From JANNRW01 sp031401815 (GTDB lineage: Bacteria > Desulfobacterota > Desulfuromonadia > Geobacterales > DSM-12255), in NCBI GenBank assembly GCA_031401815.1, contig JANNRW010000061.1, forward strand, positions 1-10,691: a DNA stretch of 10,691 nt, given 5' to 3'. How positions within the stretch are numbered: position 1 is the first letter of the stretch; every line of letters starts with the position of its first letter. The notes under the pieces were generated by a model, which saw only the letters and a list, made by a program, of their open reading frames with translations, searched no databases and had not been told where the DNA came from. Below are positions 1 through 5,808 of the stretch, one piece after another. Position numbers and translations under genes: made by a program.

Positions 1-202
1 ATGTCTCAGAAAGCGCAACCACTTCAGGTGGAACAACAGCTTGCTGAGAGCGCGATTCCGGCTGAACATCTGCTCTTGCAATAATTTTATCGAGTTCGCC
101 GCGATCAAGCCAGACGCCACGACATTGCGGGCAGTAGTCTATCTCCACCCCTTGGCGTTCTGACATGACGAGATTAATGGTAATGCATACCGGACAGTTC
201 AT
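1..202 (-). CDS. TFIIB-type zinc-ribbon protein (partial, C-terminus cut by window edge)
   Basis: The first 67 codons are present; the rest lies beyond the left edge. The start begins MNCPVC, and an AAAAGGAG Shine-Dalgarno at 211-218 sits 8 bases before the ATG. The residues seen form a compact zinc ribbon: C3-x2-C6 and C24-x2-C27, followed by RGVWLDRGELDKII at 28-41. This is the hallmark of the zf-TFIIB family (PF13453/COG3809), small bacterial proteins of unknown role. After residue 46 the chain becomes Gln/Pro/Ser-rich, as is usual for the linker in these proteins. The position-7 to 12 segment ITINLV replaces the more usual polar residues after the first CxxC. The gene follows the 24-residue membrane peptide gene after 63 bp and may be the last or a later gene of the resB operon. 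The family call is strong; the function is unknown. Confidence 0.85.
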   Translation of the reverse strand, partial: MNCPVCITINLVMSERQGVEIDYCPQCRGVWLDRGELDKIIARADVQPESRSQQAVVPPEVVALSET

Positions 203-228
203 AATTATATCTCCTTTTTAAATATTTT

Positions 229-248
229 CCAGCGCCTCTTGACGCTGG
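229..248. other. Short hairpin between small-peptide gene and zinc-ribbon gene
   Basis: On the minus-strand transcript, CCAGCGTC and GGCGCTGG form an 8-bp stem (one G-T wobble) around an AAGA tetraloop. The next bases are AAAATATTT, not a U-run, so it is not a convincing intrinsic terminator. It may instead be an mRNA-processing or stability structure between the upstream operon and the zinc-ribbon gene, whose Shine-Dalgarno lies just beyond it. Confidence 0.4.
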
Positions 249-265
249 CTTTTGCCGAACATTAC

Positions 266-340
266 CTAAGTGAGGACGGCAATGATCAGCGTTACGATGA
301 TTACTGCCAGCGAAACTGTTAATAGCGATTTTGCAGACAT
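266..340 (-). CDS. 24-residue single-pass membrane peptide, coupled to PGPGW gene
   Basis: This very short ORF begins with an ATG that shares its A with the TGA stop of the PGPGW-family gene (TGATG at 338-342) and ends at TAG 266-268. The product starts MSAKSLLTVSL and continues as an almost unbroken hydrophobic run (VIIVTLIIAVL) to the penultimate residues, so it could be a single transmembrane helix with a short positively charged N-terminus. There is no independent Shine-Dalgarno; translation would depend on termination-reinitiation from the gene before it. I do not recognise a family. The overlap geometry and the uniform hydrophobicity support a real gene, but a chance ORF of this length cannot be excluded. 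Confidence 0.5.
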   Translation of the reverse strand: MSAKSLLTVSLAVIIVTLIIAVLT

Positions 341-564
341 CAAAACCCGCTCTTCATACGCTCAACCCGTTCTCTTACTTTGATAATAAGTTTTTTCGCC
401 CAGATAAATTCTGTGGCAAGAATTGTCAATCCAACCGGAATAACCAGAATCGCAGGCCCTGGCAGCACAATCATGGCTATCCCGACGGCCAGCGCCGTGA
501 ATCCGGCGAATATGACTACAAGACGCTTGACCTGTTTGACTGTCTTGAACACAAAATGCTTCAT
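340..564 (-). CDS. PGPGW-family small membrane protein
   Basis: This 74-residue protein has a basic N-terminus (MKHFVFKTVKQVKR), then two hydrophobic segments (about 15-33 and 36-54) joined around a LPGPAILVIP turn, and a basic tail rich in Lys and Arg (57-72). The segment from GIAMIVLPGPA to LATEFIWAKK matches the pattern of the PGPGW family (PF09656), small bacterial transmembrane proteins of unknown function. The namesake motif is relaxed here: PGPA replaces PGPGW. The Shine-Dalgarno is weak (GGGTG, four bases before ATG) and lies inside a stem that can form with the end of the preceding purC-like gene. The gene follows that one by 52 bp and overlaps the next small ORF by one base, so it is most likely cotranscribed with the resB operon. 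Confidence 0.75.
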   Translation of the reverse strand: MKHFVFKTVKQVKRLVVIFAGFTALAVGIAMIVLPGPAILVIPVGLTILATEFIWAKKLIIKVRERVERMKSGF

Positions 565-568
565 GTTT

Positions 569-627
569 CACCCGGATAGTAAAATTACGTCTCTAAAAAA
601 CCGTATATCCCGATACTCATCCGGGTG
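569..627 (-). promoter_or_regulatory. Inverted repeat that can mask the PGPGW-gene Shine-Dalgarno
   Basis: In the minus-strand transcript, CACCCGGAT (619-627, covering the last codons and part of the stop of the purC-like gene) pairs perfectly over 9 bp with ATCCGGGTG (569-577), which contains the only Shine-Dalgarno-like bases of the PGPGW gene. The enclosed loop is 41 nt. A ribosome finishing the purC-like ORF would open the stem and expose the start site. This is a plausible translational-coupling device, inferred from base pairing alone. Confidence 0.4.
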
Positions 628-1546
628 CTCTCCTGCCTATAATGCATTCGTATGCCTCGCGGTATTTTTCGCCTATCCTCTGGAGCAACTCTTCCGGAAT
701 AAGAGGATCTTCTGAATGATCAACCGGAGACTCCAGGTAATCAATGAGAATCTGCTTGTCCATACTTGGCACAGCCCCTCCATGCCGATAATTTTCAAGC
801 ACCCAGAATCTGCTGTTATCCGGTGTCAGACATTCGTCTATCAACATCAGCTTCCCATCATGAAGACCGAATTCAAATTTTGTCTCTGCAATCAGTACGC
901 CTTTCTCGCGTGCGATCATCCAGGCTGTGAAGTAAAGCCTCAGCGATGCCTCCCGCAGGTGCTCCGCCATAGATTTCCCGAAAAGATCCTGTAGCTCGTC
1001 AAATTGAATATTTACGTTCACCCCTCCGGGCAACCCCTTTGTTGTTGGCGTAAATATCGGAAAAGGGAGCCGCTGGTACTCCACAAGACCGGCAGGAAGT
1101 TTTACACCACAAATCTCGCCCTTTTGCTGATACTCCTTCCACCCCTCCCCTGTCAGATAGCCTCTCACGACGCAGCGCACCGGCAGAGGGGTCGCCTCCC
1201 ATACAAGCATTGAACAGCCGTCGTGTAATTCCGTACAGTTTCTGATCGATTCCGGAAAGCATCTGCTATCGGCAGAGACAAGATGATTGGGGATTATTTT
1301 TCGCAATTTCCGGAACCAGTAGGCTGAAAGCTGGTTGACGATTTTACCTTTCCCTTTCACCTCCTGTTCCAGACTTTTCCCAGAAGCGGTGAGACGATCG
1401 GTTGAAACCATCAGGAGCATATCACCCAGATCGTATATATCCTTGACCTTCCCTCGCCTCAGAAGATTCAGCTCTGAATACCCGGCAAACAGAAACGGAT
1501 CAGTTGGAGTGAACTTTAAATTATTCTGCTCTTTACATGGGTTCAT
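617..1546 (-). CDS. purC: Divergent SAICAR synthase (PurC-like) ATP-dependent ligase
   Basis: This 309-residue protein aligns along its whole length with phosphoribosylaminoimidazole-succinocarboxamide synthase (EC 6.3.2.6). That enzyme joins aspartate to CAIR using ATP in cytosolic purine synthesis. Recognisable blocks are RGKVKDIYDLGD (31-42, nucleotide-binding loop), KGKGKIVNQLSAYWF (64-78), RGYLTGEGWKEYQ (128-140), PIFTPTTK (163-170), KFEFG (223-227) and LIDECLTPDNSRFW (235-248). It is unusual at normally conserved points. The SAFD-type segment reads TASG (53-56). P-V-E before the CVVR motif reads P-V-R (122-124). TGS reads TGE. The HDE motif region reads VNVN (176-179). The D-x-K of the second PROSITE signature reads E-T-K (221-223). 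The start has GGAGGG a few bases upstream, and its ATG overlaps the ccsB stop by one base (TAATG). It may be a functionally divergent paralogue rather than the housekeeping enzyme. Confidence 0.8.
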   Translation of the reverse strand: MNPCKEQNNLKFTPTDPFLFAGYSELNLLRRGKVKDIYDLGDMLLMVSTDRLTASGKSLEQEVKGKGKIVNQLSAYWFRKLRKIIPNHLVSADSRCFPESIRNCTELHDGCSMLVWEATPLPVRCVVRGYLTGEGWKEYQQKGEICGVKLPAGLVEYQRLPFPIFTPTTKGLPGGVNVNIQFDELQDLFGKSMAEHLREASLRLYFTAWMIAREKGVLIAETKFEFGLHDGKLMLIDECLTPDNSRFWVLENYRHGGAVPSMDKQILIDYLESPVDHSEDPLIPEELLQRIGEKYREAYECIIGRRAPG

Positions 1547-2394
1547 TATTTCCCTCCATAGCTATGCAGACCTGATAGAAGCAGATTTACCCCCAGGTAG
1601 CAGAAGATAGTTGCAACGAAACCTATTATAGAGAGCCATGCAGCCCTGCGCCCCACCCATCCGCGTGTAAGACGGGCATGCAGAAATGCAGCATAAACAA
1701 ACCAGACGATCAGAGACCAGGTCTCCTTTGGATCCCAGCTCCAGTAAGTTCCCCAGGCGTAGTTGGCCCAGGCTGCGCCGGTTACAATCCCGAGTGTAAG
1801 AAGAGGAAAGCCTATCATGATCGACTTGTAGTTGATGTCATCAAGCAATCGGGCGGGTGGGAACATATCCAGAATCGCTCCGCGTTTTCCTTCTTCAGCA
1901 AGGCCGGTGCGGGTGGCAATCAGATACATGATTGAGACCCCGCAAGCCACGGCAAAAGCGGCATACCCCAGGAAACAGGTAACTACATGATATAAAAGCC
2001 AGTTACTCTGAAGTGCAGGCACCAGCGGCTCAATTCCGCTGTTCATGCCGAGCTGTGCCCAGGCCATGCCAAATAGTGCAAAAGGGACTACAAAAGCGCC
2101 AATTATTCGGTATCGATACTTGAGATCAACGAACATAAAGATGAGAATAATAGTCCAGGCAAAGAAGACTACTGATTCATAAAGATTTGATAATGGGACA
2201 TGACCCATACCCAGATCGTAGGACTCCTTCCATCTGAGCAGAATTGCGACAGTTTGAACAAGCAGACCACCATAGGCGGTATAGCTTCCCACAGCCCCGG
2301 CCTGTTCATTGCGAGTAGCCAGATGTGAGAAGAAACAGAGCATGGAAATAAGATAGGCAATGGTGGTTATATTAAACAGCAATGAACTGGTCAT
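1546..2394 (-). CDS. ccsB: Cytochrome c biogenesis protein, CcsA/ResC type (named CcsB in TIGR03144)
   Basis: This 282-residue polytopic membrane protein is the haem-handling half of the system II cytochrome c synthase. It conducts haem across the membrane and presents it on the outer face for attachment to CxxCH apocytochromes. The family signature is the tryptophan-rich WWD motif, W209 to W226, containing WGTYWSWDPKETW. Conserved candidate haem-ligand histidines are H136 (LLYH), H239 (FLHARL) and H277 (GLHSYG). PLSNLYES at 67-74 is another family block. About eight hydrophobic segments are visible, the first starting near residue 5. Length and motifs are typical of the family. The ATG overlaps the resB stop by four bases (ATGA), so the two partners are translationally coupled, as expected for a stoichiometric complex. 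The naming of the two system II proteins is inconsistent in the literature; this is the ResC/CcsA-like one. Confidence 0.93.
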   Translation of the reverse strand: MTSSLLFNITTIAYLISMLCFFSHLATRNEQAGAVGSYTAYGGLLVQTVAILLRWKESYDLGMGHVPLSNLYESVVFFAWTIILIFMFVDLKYRYRIIGAFVVPFALFGMAWAQLGMNSGIEPLVPALQSNWLLYHVVTCFLGYAAFAVACGVSIMYLIATRTGLAEEGKRGAILDMFPPARLLDDINYKSIMIGFPLLTLGIVTGAAWANYAWGTYWSWDPKETWSLIVWFVYAAFLHARLTRGWVGRRAAWLSIIGFVATIFCYLGVNLLLSGLHSYGGK

Positions 2395-3770
2395 TTGTTA
2401 TCCCCCGCAGAAAGTTGGTTGTTGAGCTTTGTTTGCAGATGATCCATGAAAATCTGAAAGGCCCCCTGATTCTTGCTGGCATTACCACCAATAGTCACGG
2501 TACTGTTCTCGACGCGAATCCAGATGCGCCGATGCGACATAAAGAAGGCAACATAGATCCCTGCGATCATCAAGGTACAGCCGAACCAGACTATCCAGAC
2601 ACCAGGATCTTTTGCCACCTGTAGTCCGGTGTACATAAACTCCTCTCCGCCCTTGTATTCCAGAAGCCTTCCACCCGTATAAGAGATATTCATCCTGTTC
2701 ATGACCGGATTATTGGAATAAACGATGAACGTTTTGTGTTCACCGTTTGCCAAATGAACATTCATCTGGGCGGCCGGCCCGCTCTGATCGGGTTGAAACC
2801 GGGATATGTCCGGAGTTGTCTCCTGGAGAGTTACACTGCTGCCGTCGGGAAGCTTTACCGATCCTCCACTACTGACTTTTATCGGTTGCGGGTTACTTCC
2901 GTCCGGATTACTGATGATGAACTCATGCTCCCCAAACTTGCCGTAACTCGACTGATAGAAGGTGATCCCCTTATAATGCAAAGGATCGTTGACAATGACC
3001 GGCACCCGGTTGTAGCCGGGCACGGGGTTGCCGTTTTCAAGTACAGTAAGAATGCTTTTAAATTCCCTGGGTGCACCGTTGGGATAATAGGCAACACTGA
3101 ATTTTTCACAATGCACGGCAAAGCCAAGATTGATCTCCTTGTCAGAGCGAGACATGATTTTATCGATACTATTGCCTTCTGGGATGTTGACAAACCCCTT
3201 GTAGCCGAATACTGAGCCGATGATCGCACCGATAAATATGACCAGCACGCTCAGGTGCACTGCATACACAGCCAATCTTGACCAACTACTCTTCTGGGCA
3301 AACAGGTGGTAAACCCCATCTTCTTCAGTAATTACCGGTGCAGCAAATTCCGCCTTAAGGAACGCAACAACCTGTTCCTTGAGATTAACCGAATCTGCTC
3401 GCGACCTGATTATCGCCCGATTTGGCAACGTTTTCTCAAGTCCCTCGTCCATTATCAATACCGGCTGAGTGATTGTTTTCCAGATACCGGGAAGCCTTTT
3501 AAATGAGCAGACAATCAGATTTATTGACAGCAGGATAAGCAGCAGAATGAACCACCAGGAATGGTACATGTCGAAAAAGCCCATCGCATGGTAAAAATCA
3601 AGTCTCTTCTGGCTGACGGTTTGAAGATACTCCGGAGGTAACGTTCCTTGCGGTATAATCGTACCGATGATTGAGATAATCGCCAGAGTAATGAGGAGAA
3701 ACATGGTCAGTCTGAGCGAAGAGAAAAAGTCCGTAATACCTCTGAATATTGATGAATCTTTTATTTCCAA
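2391..3770 (-). CDS. resB: Cytochrome c biogenesis protein ResB (Ccs1 family)
   Basis: This 459-residue ResB-family protein (PF05140) is the partner of the CcsA/ResC-type protein in system II cytochrome c maturation, where it is thought to chaperone the apocytochrome and help form the haem channel. Membrane segments lie at about 20-40 (ending GTIIPQG, a family hallmark), 72-90, 166-187 and 389-411. A large extracytoplasmic domain at about 190-388 contains the conserved NDPLHYKGITFYQSSYG stretch (261-277, 17 residues). The last membrane helix (DPGVWIVWFGC then MSHRRIW) is also typical. H172 in the third helix is a candidate haem ligand. The start is TTG, chosen because AAGGAG lies seven bases upstream and the N-terminus fits the family. 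It is the first gene of the string running to the left edge. Confidence 0.93.
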   Translation of the reverse strand: MEIKDSSIFRGITDFFSSLRLTMFLLITLAIISIIGTIIPQGTLPPEYLQTVSQKRLDFYHAMGFFDMYHSWWFILLLILLSINLIVCSFKRLPGIWKTITQPVLIMDEGLEKTLPNRAIIRSRADSVNLKEQVVAFLKAEFAAPVITEEDGVYHLFAQKSSWSRLAVYAVHLSVLVIFIGAIIGSVFGYKGFVNIPEGNSIDKIMSRSDKEINLGFAVHCEKFSVAYYPNGAPREFKSILTVLENGNPVPGYNRVPVIVNDPLHYKGITFYQSSYGKFGEHEFIISNPDGSNPQPIKVSSGGSVKLPDGSSVTLQETTPDISRFQPDQSGPAAQMNVHLANGEHKTFIVYSNNPVMNRMNISYTGGRLLEYKGGEEFMYTGLQVAKDPGVWIVWFGCTLMIAGIYVAFFMSHRRIWIRVENSTVTIGGNASKNQGAFQIFMDHLQTKLNNQLSAGDNK

Positions 3771-3777
3771 AGTAGTG

Positions 3778-3783
3778 CTCCTT
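3778..3783 (-). promoter_or_regulatory. Ribosome binding site deciding the TTG start of resB
   Basis: AAGGAG on the minus strand ends seven bases before the TTG at 3768-3770. No ATG in frame gives a better start, so this site supports a non-ATG initiation codon for resB. Confidence 0.7.
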
Positions 3784-3884
3784 GTCTGTAATTACCTGCA
3801 TATTTCTGTAGTAACCCGCCAGAGAAGCTGAAGAATCGGATGTAACCGCAAAGACCCCTGAATTCGCCAAGAAAATCGAAGAAG

Positions 3885-3917
3885 CATGGTGATTATTAAT
3901 CACCATGAAGGGTGATT
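3885..3917. promoter_or_regulatory. Three-armed palindrome upstream of resB
   Basis: CATGGTGATTA (3885-3895) and TAATCACCATG (3897-3907) form a perfect 11-bp inverted repeat about one central base. A third arm, GGTGATT (3911-3917), can pair with the AATCACC at 3898-3904 instead. The result is two mutually exclusive hairpins of 11 bp and 7 bp. It lies 115 bp before the resB start and 52 bp after the stop of the Cys-rich protein gene. In the minus direction it is followed by a moderately T-rich stretch (CTTCTTCGATTTTC). It could be an operator for a dimeric regulator, an attenuator for the resB operon, or the terminator of the upstream gene; the sequence alone does not decide. Confidence 0.5.
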
Positions 3918-3968
3918 CCTTCAACTGTAGCCATCAACCTTCAGCCTTTAGTCAGAAATAGTTACAAA

Positions 3969-4331
3969 TCAGGAGCAGCTTTGTGGAGGGACAAAAATGG
4001 TGAGATAAACCTCGGGGATATGTACGTATCTGCCTGGATGGAAAAGCTCTGTTGCAGAAATATTAACTCGCAAACCGGAGCAGGGTGGAGGCTCTGTCGA
4101 GTCAGGACAACACTCCTCACTTTCACAGCTATTATCGGCAGTATTATCCGGACAATGGTCTGACCGGTCTTGCGGCAGATCACTAAAGCCGTCTGTCGGT
4201 GCCATCTGACATACGGCCGGCTTCTGCCCTGCCTCAGATTTCAGGTCATGGGCAAAAGCGTTGAGCGGCAGCAAAAGAAGCGCAACAAGGAGAAGCATTA
4301 ACATGAGATTTTTTTGAACTGTATTAATCAT
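3969..4331 (-). CDS. Secreted Cys/His-rich small protein, possibly metal-related
   Basis: The 120-residue product begins with a clear signal peptide: a basic N-region to K8, a Leu-rich core at 9-22, and an A-F-A cleavage site before H28. The mature part is acidic and cysteine-rich, with C41, C60, C69, the pair C74-C75, C84 and C119, plus several histidines (28, 59, 98, 104). This composition suggests metal binding or disulfides in the periplasm. The C-terminal PEVYLTIFVPPQ stretch resembles, from memory, the ends of small secreted proteins found beside heavy-metal efflux genes in delta-proteobacteria; this is not verified. It starts 12 bp after the GDT1-family transporter gene and is almost certainly cotranscribed with it. 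The Shine-Dalgarno is poor, so initiation may rely on ribosomes arriving from the transporter gene. The function is unassigned. Confidence 0.7.
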   Translation of the reverse strand: MINTVQKNLMLMLLLVALLLLPLNAFAHDLKSEAGQKPAVCQMAPTDGFSDLPQDRSDHCPDNTADNSCESEECCPDSTEPPPCSGLRVNISATELFHPGRYVHIPEVYLTIFVPPQSCS

Positions 4332-4343
4332 GAGTAAAATTGC

Positions 4344-4931
4344 CTAGATCCCCTTGAGTTTCCAGAGCGCCAATACACCAAACACCAGAAACATGAAGCC
4401 GGCAGTCCGATGTATCCAGCATAGCGGAATGAAACGAACCAGCTGTTTCCCTGCAAATATCCCCAAAAGCGACACCAGCCATAAGGCCAGAGTGGAGGAG
4501 GCAAAAACCATACTTATCCCCATCAGGCTGTCCGAGTGCCTGGCCGCCTGGCTGGCGGTCACAAGCTGGGTCTTGTCACCGAGTTCGGCCATGAAAATCA
4601 TGATAAAGGCGGTGCGAAAAGCTGTAGCAGCAGTATGTGGCGGCGCTTCGTCATCTTCTACTGCACAAGCATGGCGCAGGGTACTGTAGCCGAAATAGAG
4701 AAAAAGCAGCGCCGAAACCAGTGTCACCCAGAAGATCGGCAGGAGCAGAAAGAGCACTTTCCCTACCAGTACAGCGGCCAGATTGAGCAGAACAAAGGCT
4801 GCTGCTATCCCGACAAAAATCCGCTGCCACGGATATCGAATCGCCAGAGCCATGGCAGTAAGCTGGGTCTTGTCACCCAGCTCCGCCAGAAAAATCAGGC
4901 CGAAGGTGCTTAAGAAAATAGTGCTTTCCAT
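4344..4931 (-). CDS. GDT1/TMEM165 (UPF0016) family divalent-cation transporter
   Basis: This 195-residue inner-membrane protein is made of two homologous halves. Each carries the defining E-x-G-D-K-T motif, at 17-22 and 116-121 (both AELGDKTQL), which line the cation path in this family (PF01169). Members in bacteria, yeast and humans move Mn2+ or Ca2+ out of the cytosol, so Mn2+ export (MneA-like) is the likeliest role here. Six hydrophobic segments are visible, three per half, with a polar central loop around 88-103. The start is placed at the ATG 4929-4931 (MESTIFLSTFG), which has AGGG five bases upstream and the usual family N-terminus. An upstream in-frame extension would be encoded by the palindromic element at 4992-5116 and is rejected. 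The Cys-rich secreted protein gene follows directly. Confidence 0.88.
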   Translation of the reverse strand: MESTIFLSTFGLIFLAELGDKTQLTAMALAIRYPWQRIFVGIAAAFVLLNLAAVLVGKVLFLLLPIFWVTLVSALLFLYFGYSTLRHACAVEDDEAPPHTAATAFRTAFIMIFMAELGDKTQLVTASQAARHSDSLMGISMVFASSTLALWLVSLLGIFAGKQLVRFIPLCWIHRTAGFMFLVFGVLALWKLKGI

Positions 4932-4991
4932 TCTGACCCTGTTGTTTTTAGTGTTAGCTTGCCCGGTAACCAAACCGACCCGGAATACCTG

Positions 4992-5116
4992 ATTCCATTT
5001 CGCATTCAAGCGGCACCTTCGTTGGCTGCGTCGTCAGCTCCTCAACGTACTAATAATGTACGTCTGCGTCGCTTCCTCCTTGCCGCCTTGGTGTCATCCT
5101 GAATGCAAAACGGAAT
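4992..5116. repeat. Palindromic dispersed-repeat or MITE-like element (about 125 bp)
   Basis: The ends form an imperfect inverted repeat of about 26 bp: ATTCCATTTCGCATTCAAG at the left matches ATTCCGTTTTGCATTCAGG read from the right end on the other strand, and both continue to a CACC. The centre carries ACGTAC (5045-5050) and GTACGT (5058-5063) around TAATAAT. CTGCGTCG occurs twice in direct orientation, around 5026 and 5064. There is no ORF of its own. Similar palindromic intergenic elements are, from memory, common in Geobacter-type genomes. It fills most of the gap between the antitoxin gene and the GDT1-family gene and could act as a transcript barrier. Confidence 0.65.
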
Positions 5117-5139
5117 TACTGGAAGATGGTGGAGATGAA

Positions 5140-5514
5140 TCAAACTACAACCGCTTGCAAATATATACAGTCAGCAGCAGCACTGATGTATTTCTGTCGA
5201 CCATGACCTGGGAGTGGTGTTTCTTCGATATCCAGAAGTCCGGCTGCCGCAAGCATGTCAACATCCTTCTTGACACTGCTGCGATCACGATGGAGGCGGT
5301 GAGCAAGCGCAGTTATTGATGCCGGTTCCGCCTTGGCAGCCCTGAACAGTTCCAGGCGCACCGGACTCATCACTGCGAACATATCTCCCGGATCCTCGAA
5401 GGTCAGGGTATACTCCGGCTGTAGCGCTTCACCATGATCTATGGAACGAGCAATTTCACGTCCACGCTTGAAAAACTCTTCAACTGTTCCGGTTTTAACT
5501 GTTACGTTTCGCAC
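5140..5514 (-). CDS. HTH DNA-binding protein, probable antitoxin of TumE-type pair
   Basis: This 124-residue protein has a winged-helix core at about 50-98: SPVRLELFRAAKAE, then LAHRLHRDRSSVKKDVDML as recognition helix and neighbour, then AAGLLDIEE and the wing with LPGHGRQKY. This resembles the MarR-like HVO_A0114-type putative DNA-binding proteins that commonly accompany TumE-family toxins. Residues 1-45 are acidic/basic and probably hold the toxin-contact region. The start is GTG at 5512-5514 with GGAGGA five bases upstream. The ORF overlaps the preceding toxin gene by 20 bp, so translation is coupled. It would neutralise the toxin and repress the shared promoter (family-based inference). 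The order is toxin first and antitoxin second, the less common arrangement for type II systems. Confidence 0.75.
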   Translation of the reverse strand: MRNVTVKTGTVEEFFKRGREIARSIDHGEALQPEYTLTFEDPGDMFAVMSPVRLELFRAAKAEPASITALAHRLHRDRSSVKKDVDMLAAAGLLDIEETPLPGHGRQKYISAAADCIYLQAVVV

Positions 5515-5803
5515 AATACTCCTCCAGAATGGTTATCCATTCCCTTTCAAACCTTTGCTCAATCTCTTCAAAAGCAGCCGTATTCACAGACTCCACGTTT
5601 CCCATAAAATGCCGATGGTGTCCGTGCTGGTTGTCGTAGCCCAGCACCCGTCCATTGTCGCCGGAATAAACAAGATGGTTGATGTAGGCCAGATTATAGC
5701 GGGTTACGACGCCGTTTTCCTGCCACACCTCGTACCTGACCGTACCGTTGCCTCGTTTACGTGAGACCGCAAATGACCGGTCGATGATTTTAGTTTCAGC
5801 CAT
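5495..5803 (-). CDS. TumE-family (DUF6516) putative toxin
   Basis: This 102-residue soluble protein carries the histidine-rich core GYDNQHGHHRH (55-65), preceded by NGVVTRYNLAYINHLVYSGD and followed by a C-terminal helix EEIEQRFEREW (79-89). This matches the TumE/DUF6516 toxin family as I remember it, proteins encoded beside an HTH antitoxin. The clustered H60, H62, H63 and H65 with N58 suggest a nuclease-like active site, but no activity is established by the sequence. The ATG at 5801-5803 has no Shine-Dalgarno, and a good promoter lies so close that the mRNA would begin at or next to the start codon. The gene sits 34 bp after the UPF0182 gene, with the antitoxin overlapping its 3' end. Confidence 0.75.
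   Translation of the reverse strand: MAETKIIDRSFAVSRKRGNGTVRYEVWQENGVVTRYNLAYINHLVYSGDNGRVLGYDNQHGHHRHFMGNVESVNTAAFEEIEQRFEREWITILEEYCAKRNS
5520..5525 (-). promoter_or_regulatory. Ribosome binding site deciding the GTG start of the antitoxin
   Basis: GGAGGA on the minus strand, inside the 3' end of the toxin gene, ends five bases before the GTG at 5512-5514. It is far stronger than anything before the toxin gene, which would favour antitoxin over toxin synthesis from one mRNA. Confidence 0.7.
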
Positions 5804-5808
5804 GAGAT

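Noticed and set aside
3598..3924. A 108-codon minus-strand ORF starting in the gap before resB
   Set aside because: It overlaps the first 170 bp of resB in another frame, has no Shine-Dalgarno, and its composition looks random after the overlap begins. The resB frame is clearly the coding one.
4932..5009. N-terminal extension of the GDT1-family ORF
   Set aside because: The extra 26 residues are partly encoded by the palindromic element, have no family similarity, and the internal ATG at 4931 has a Shine-Dalgarno-like AGGG.
4932..5139. A yybP-ykoY Mn-sensing riboswitch before the GDT1-family gene
   Set aside because: This class is often found upstream of such transporters, so I looked for it, but I could not recognise its conserved loops; most of the gap is the palindromic repeat.
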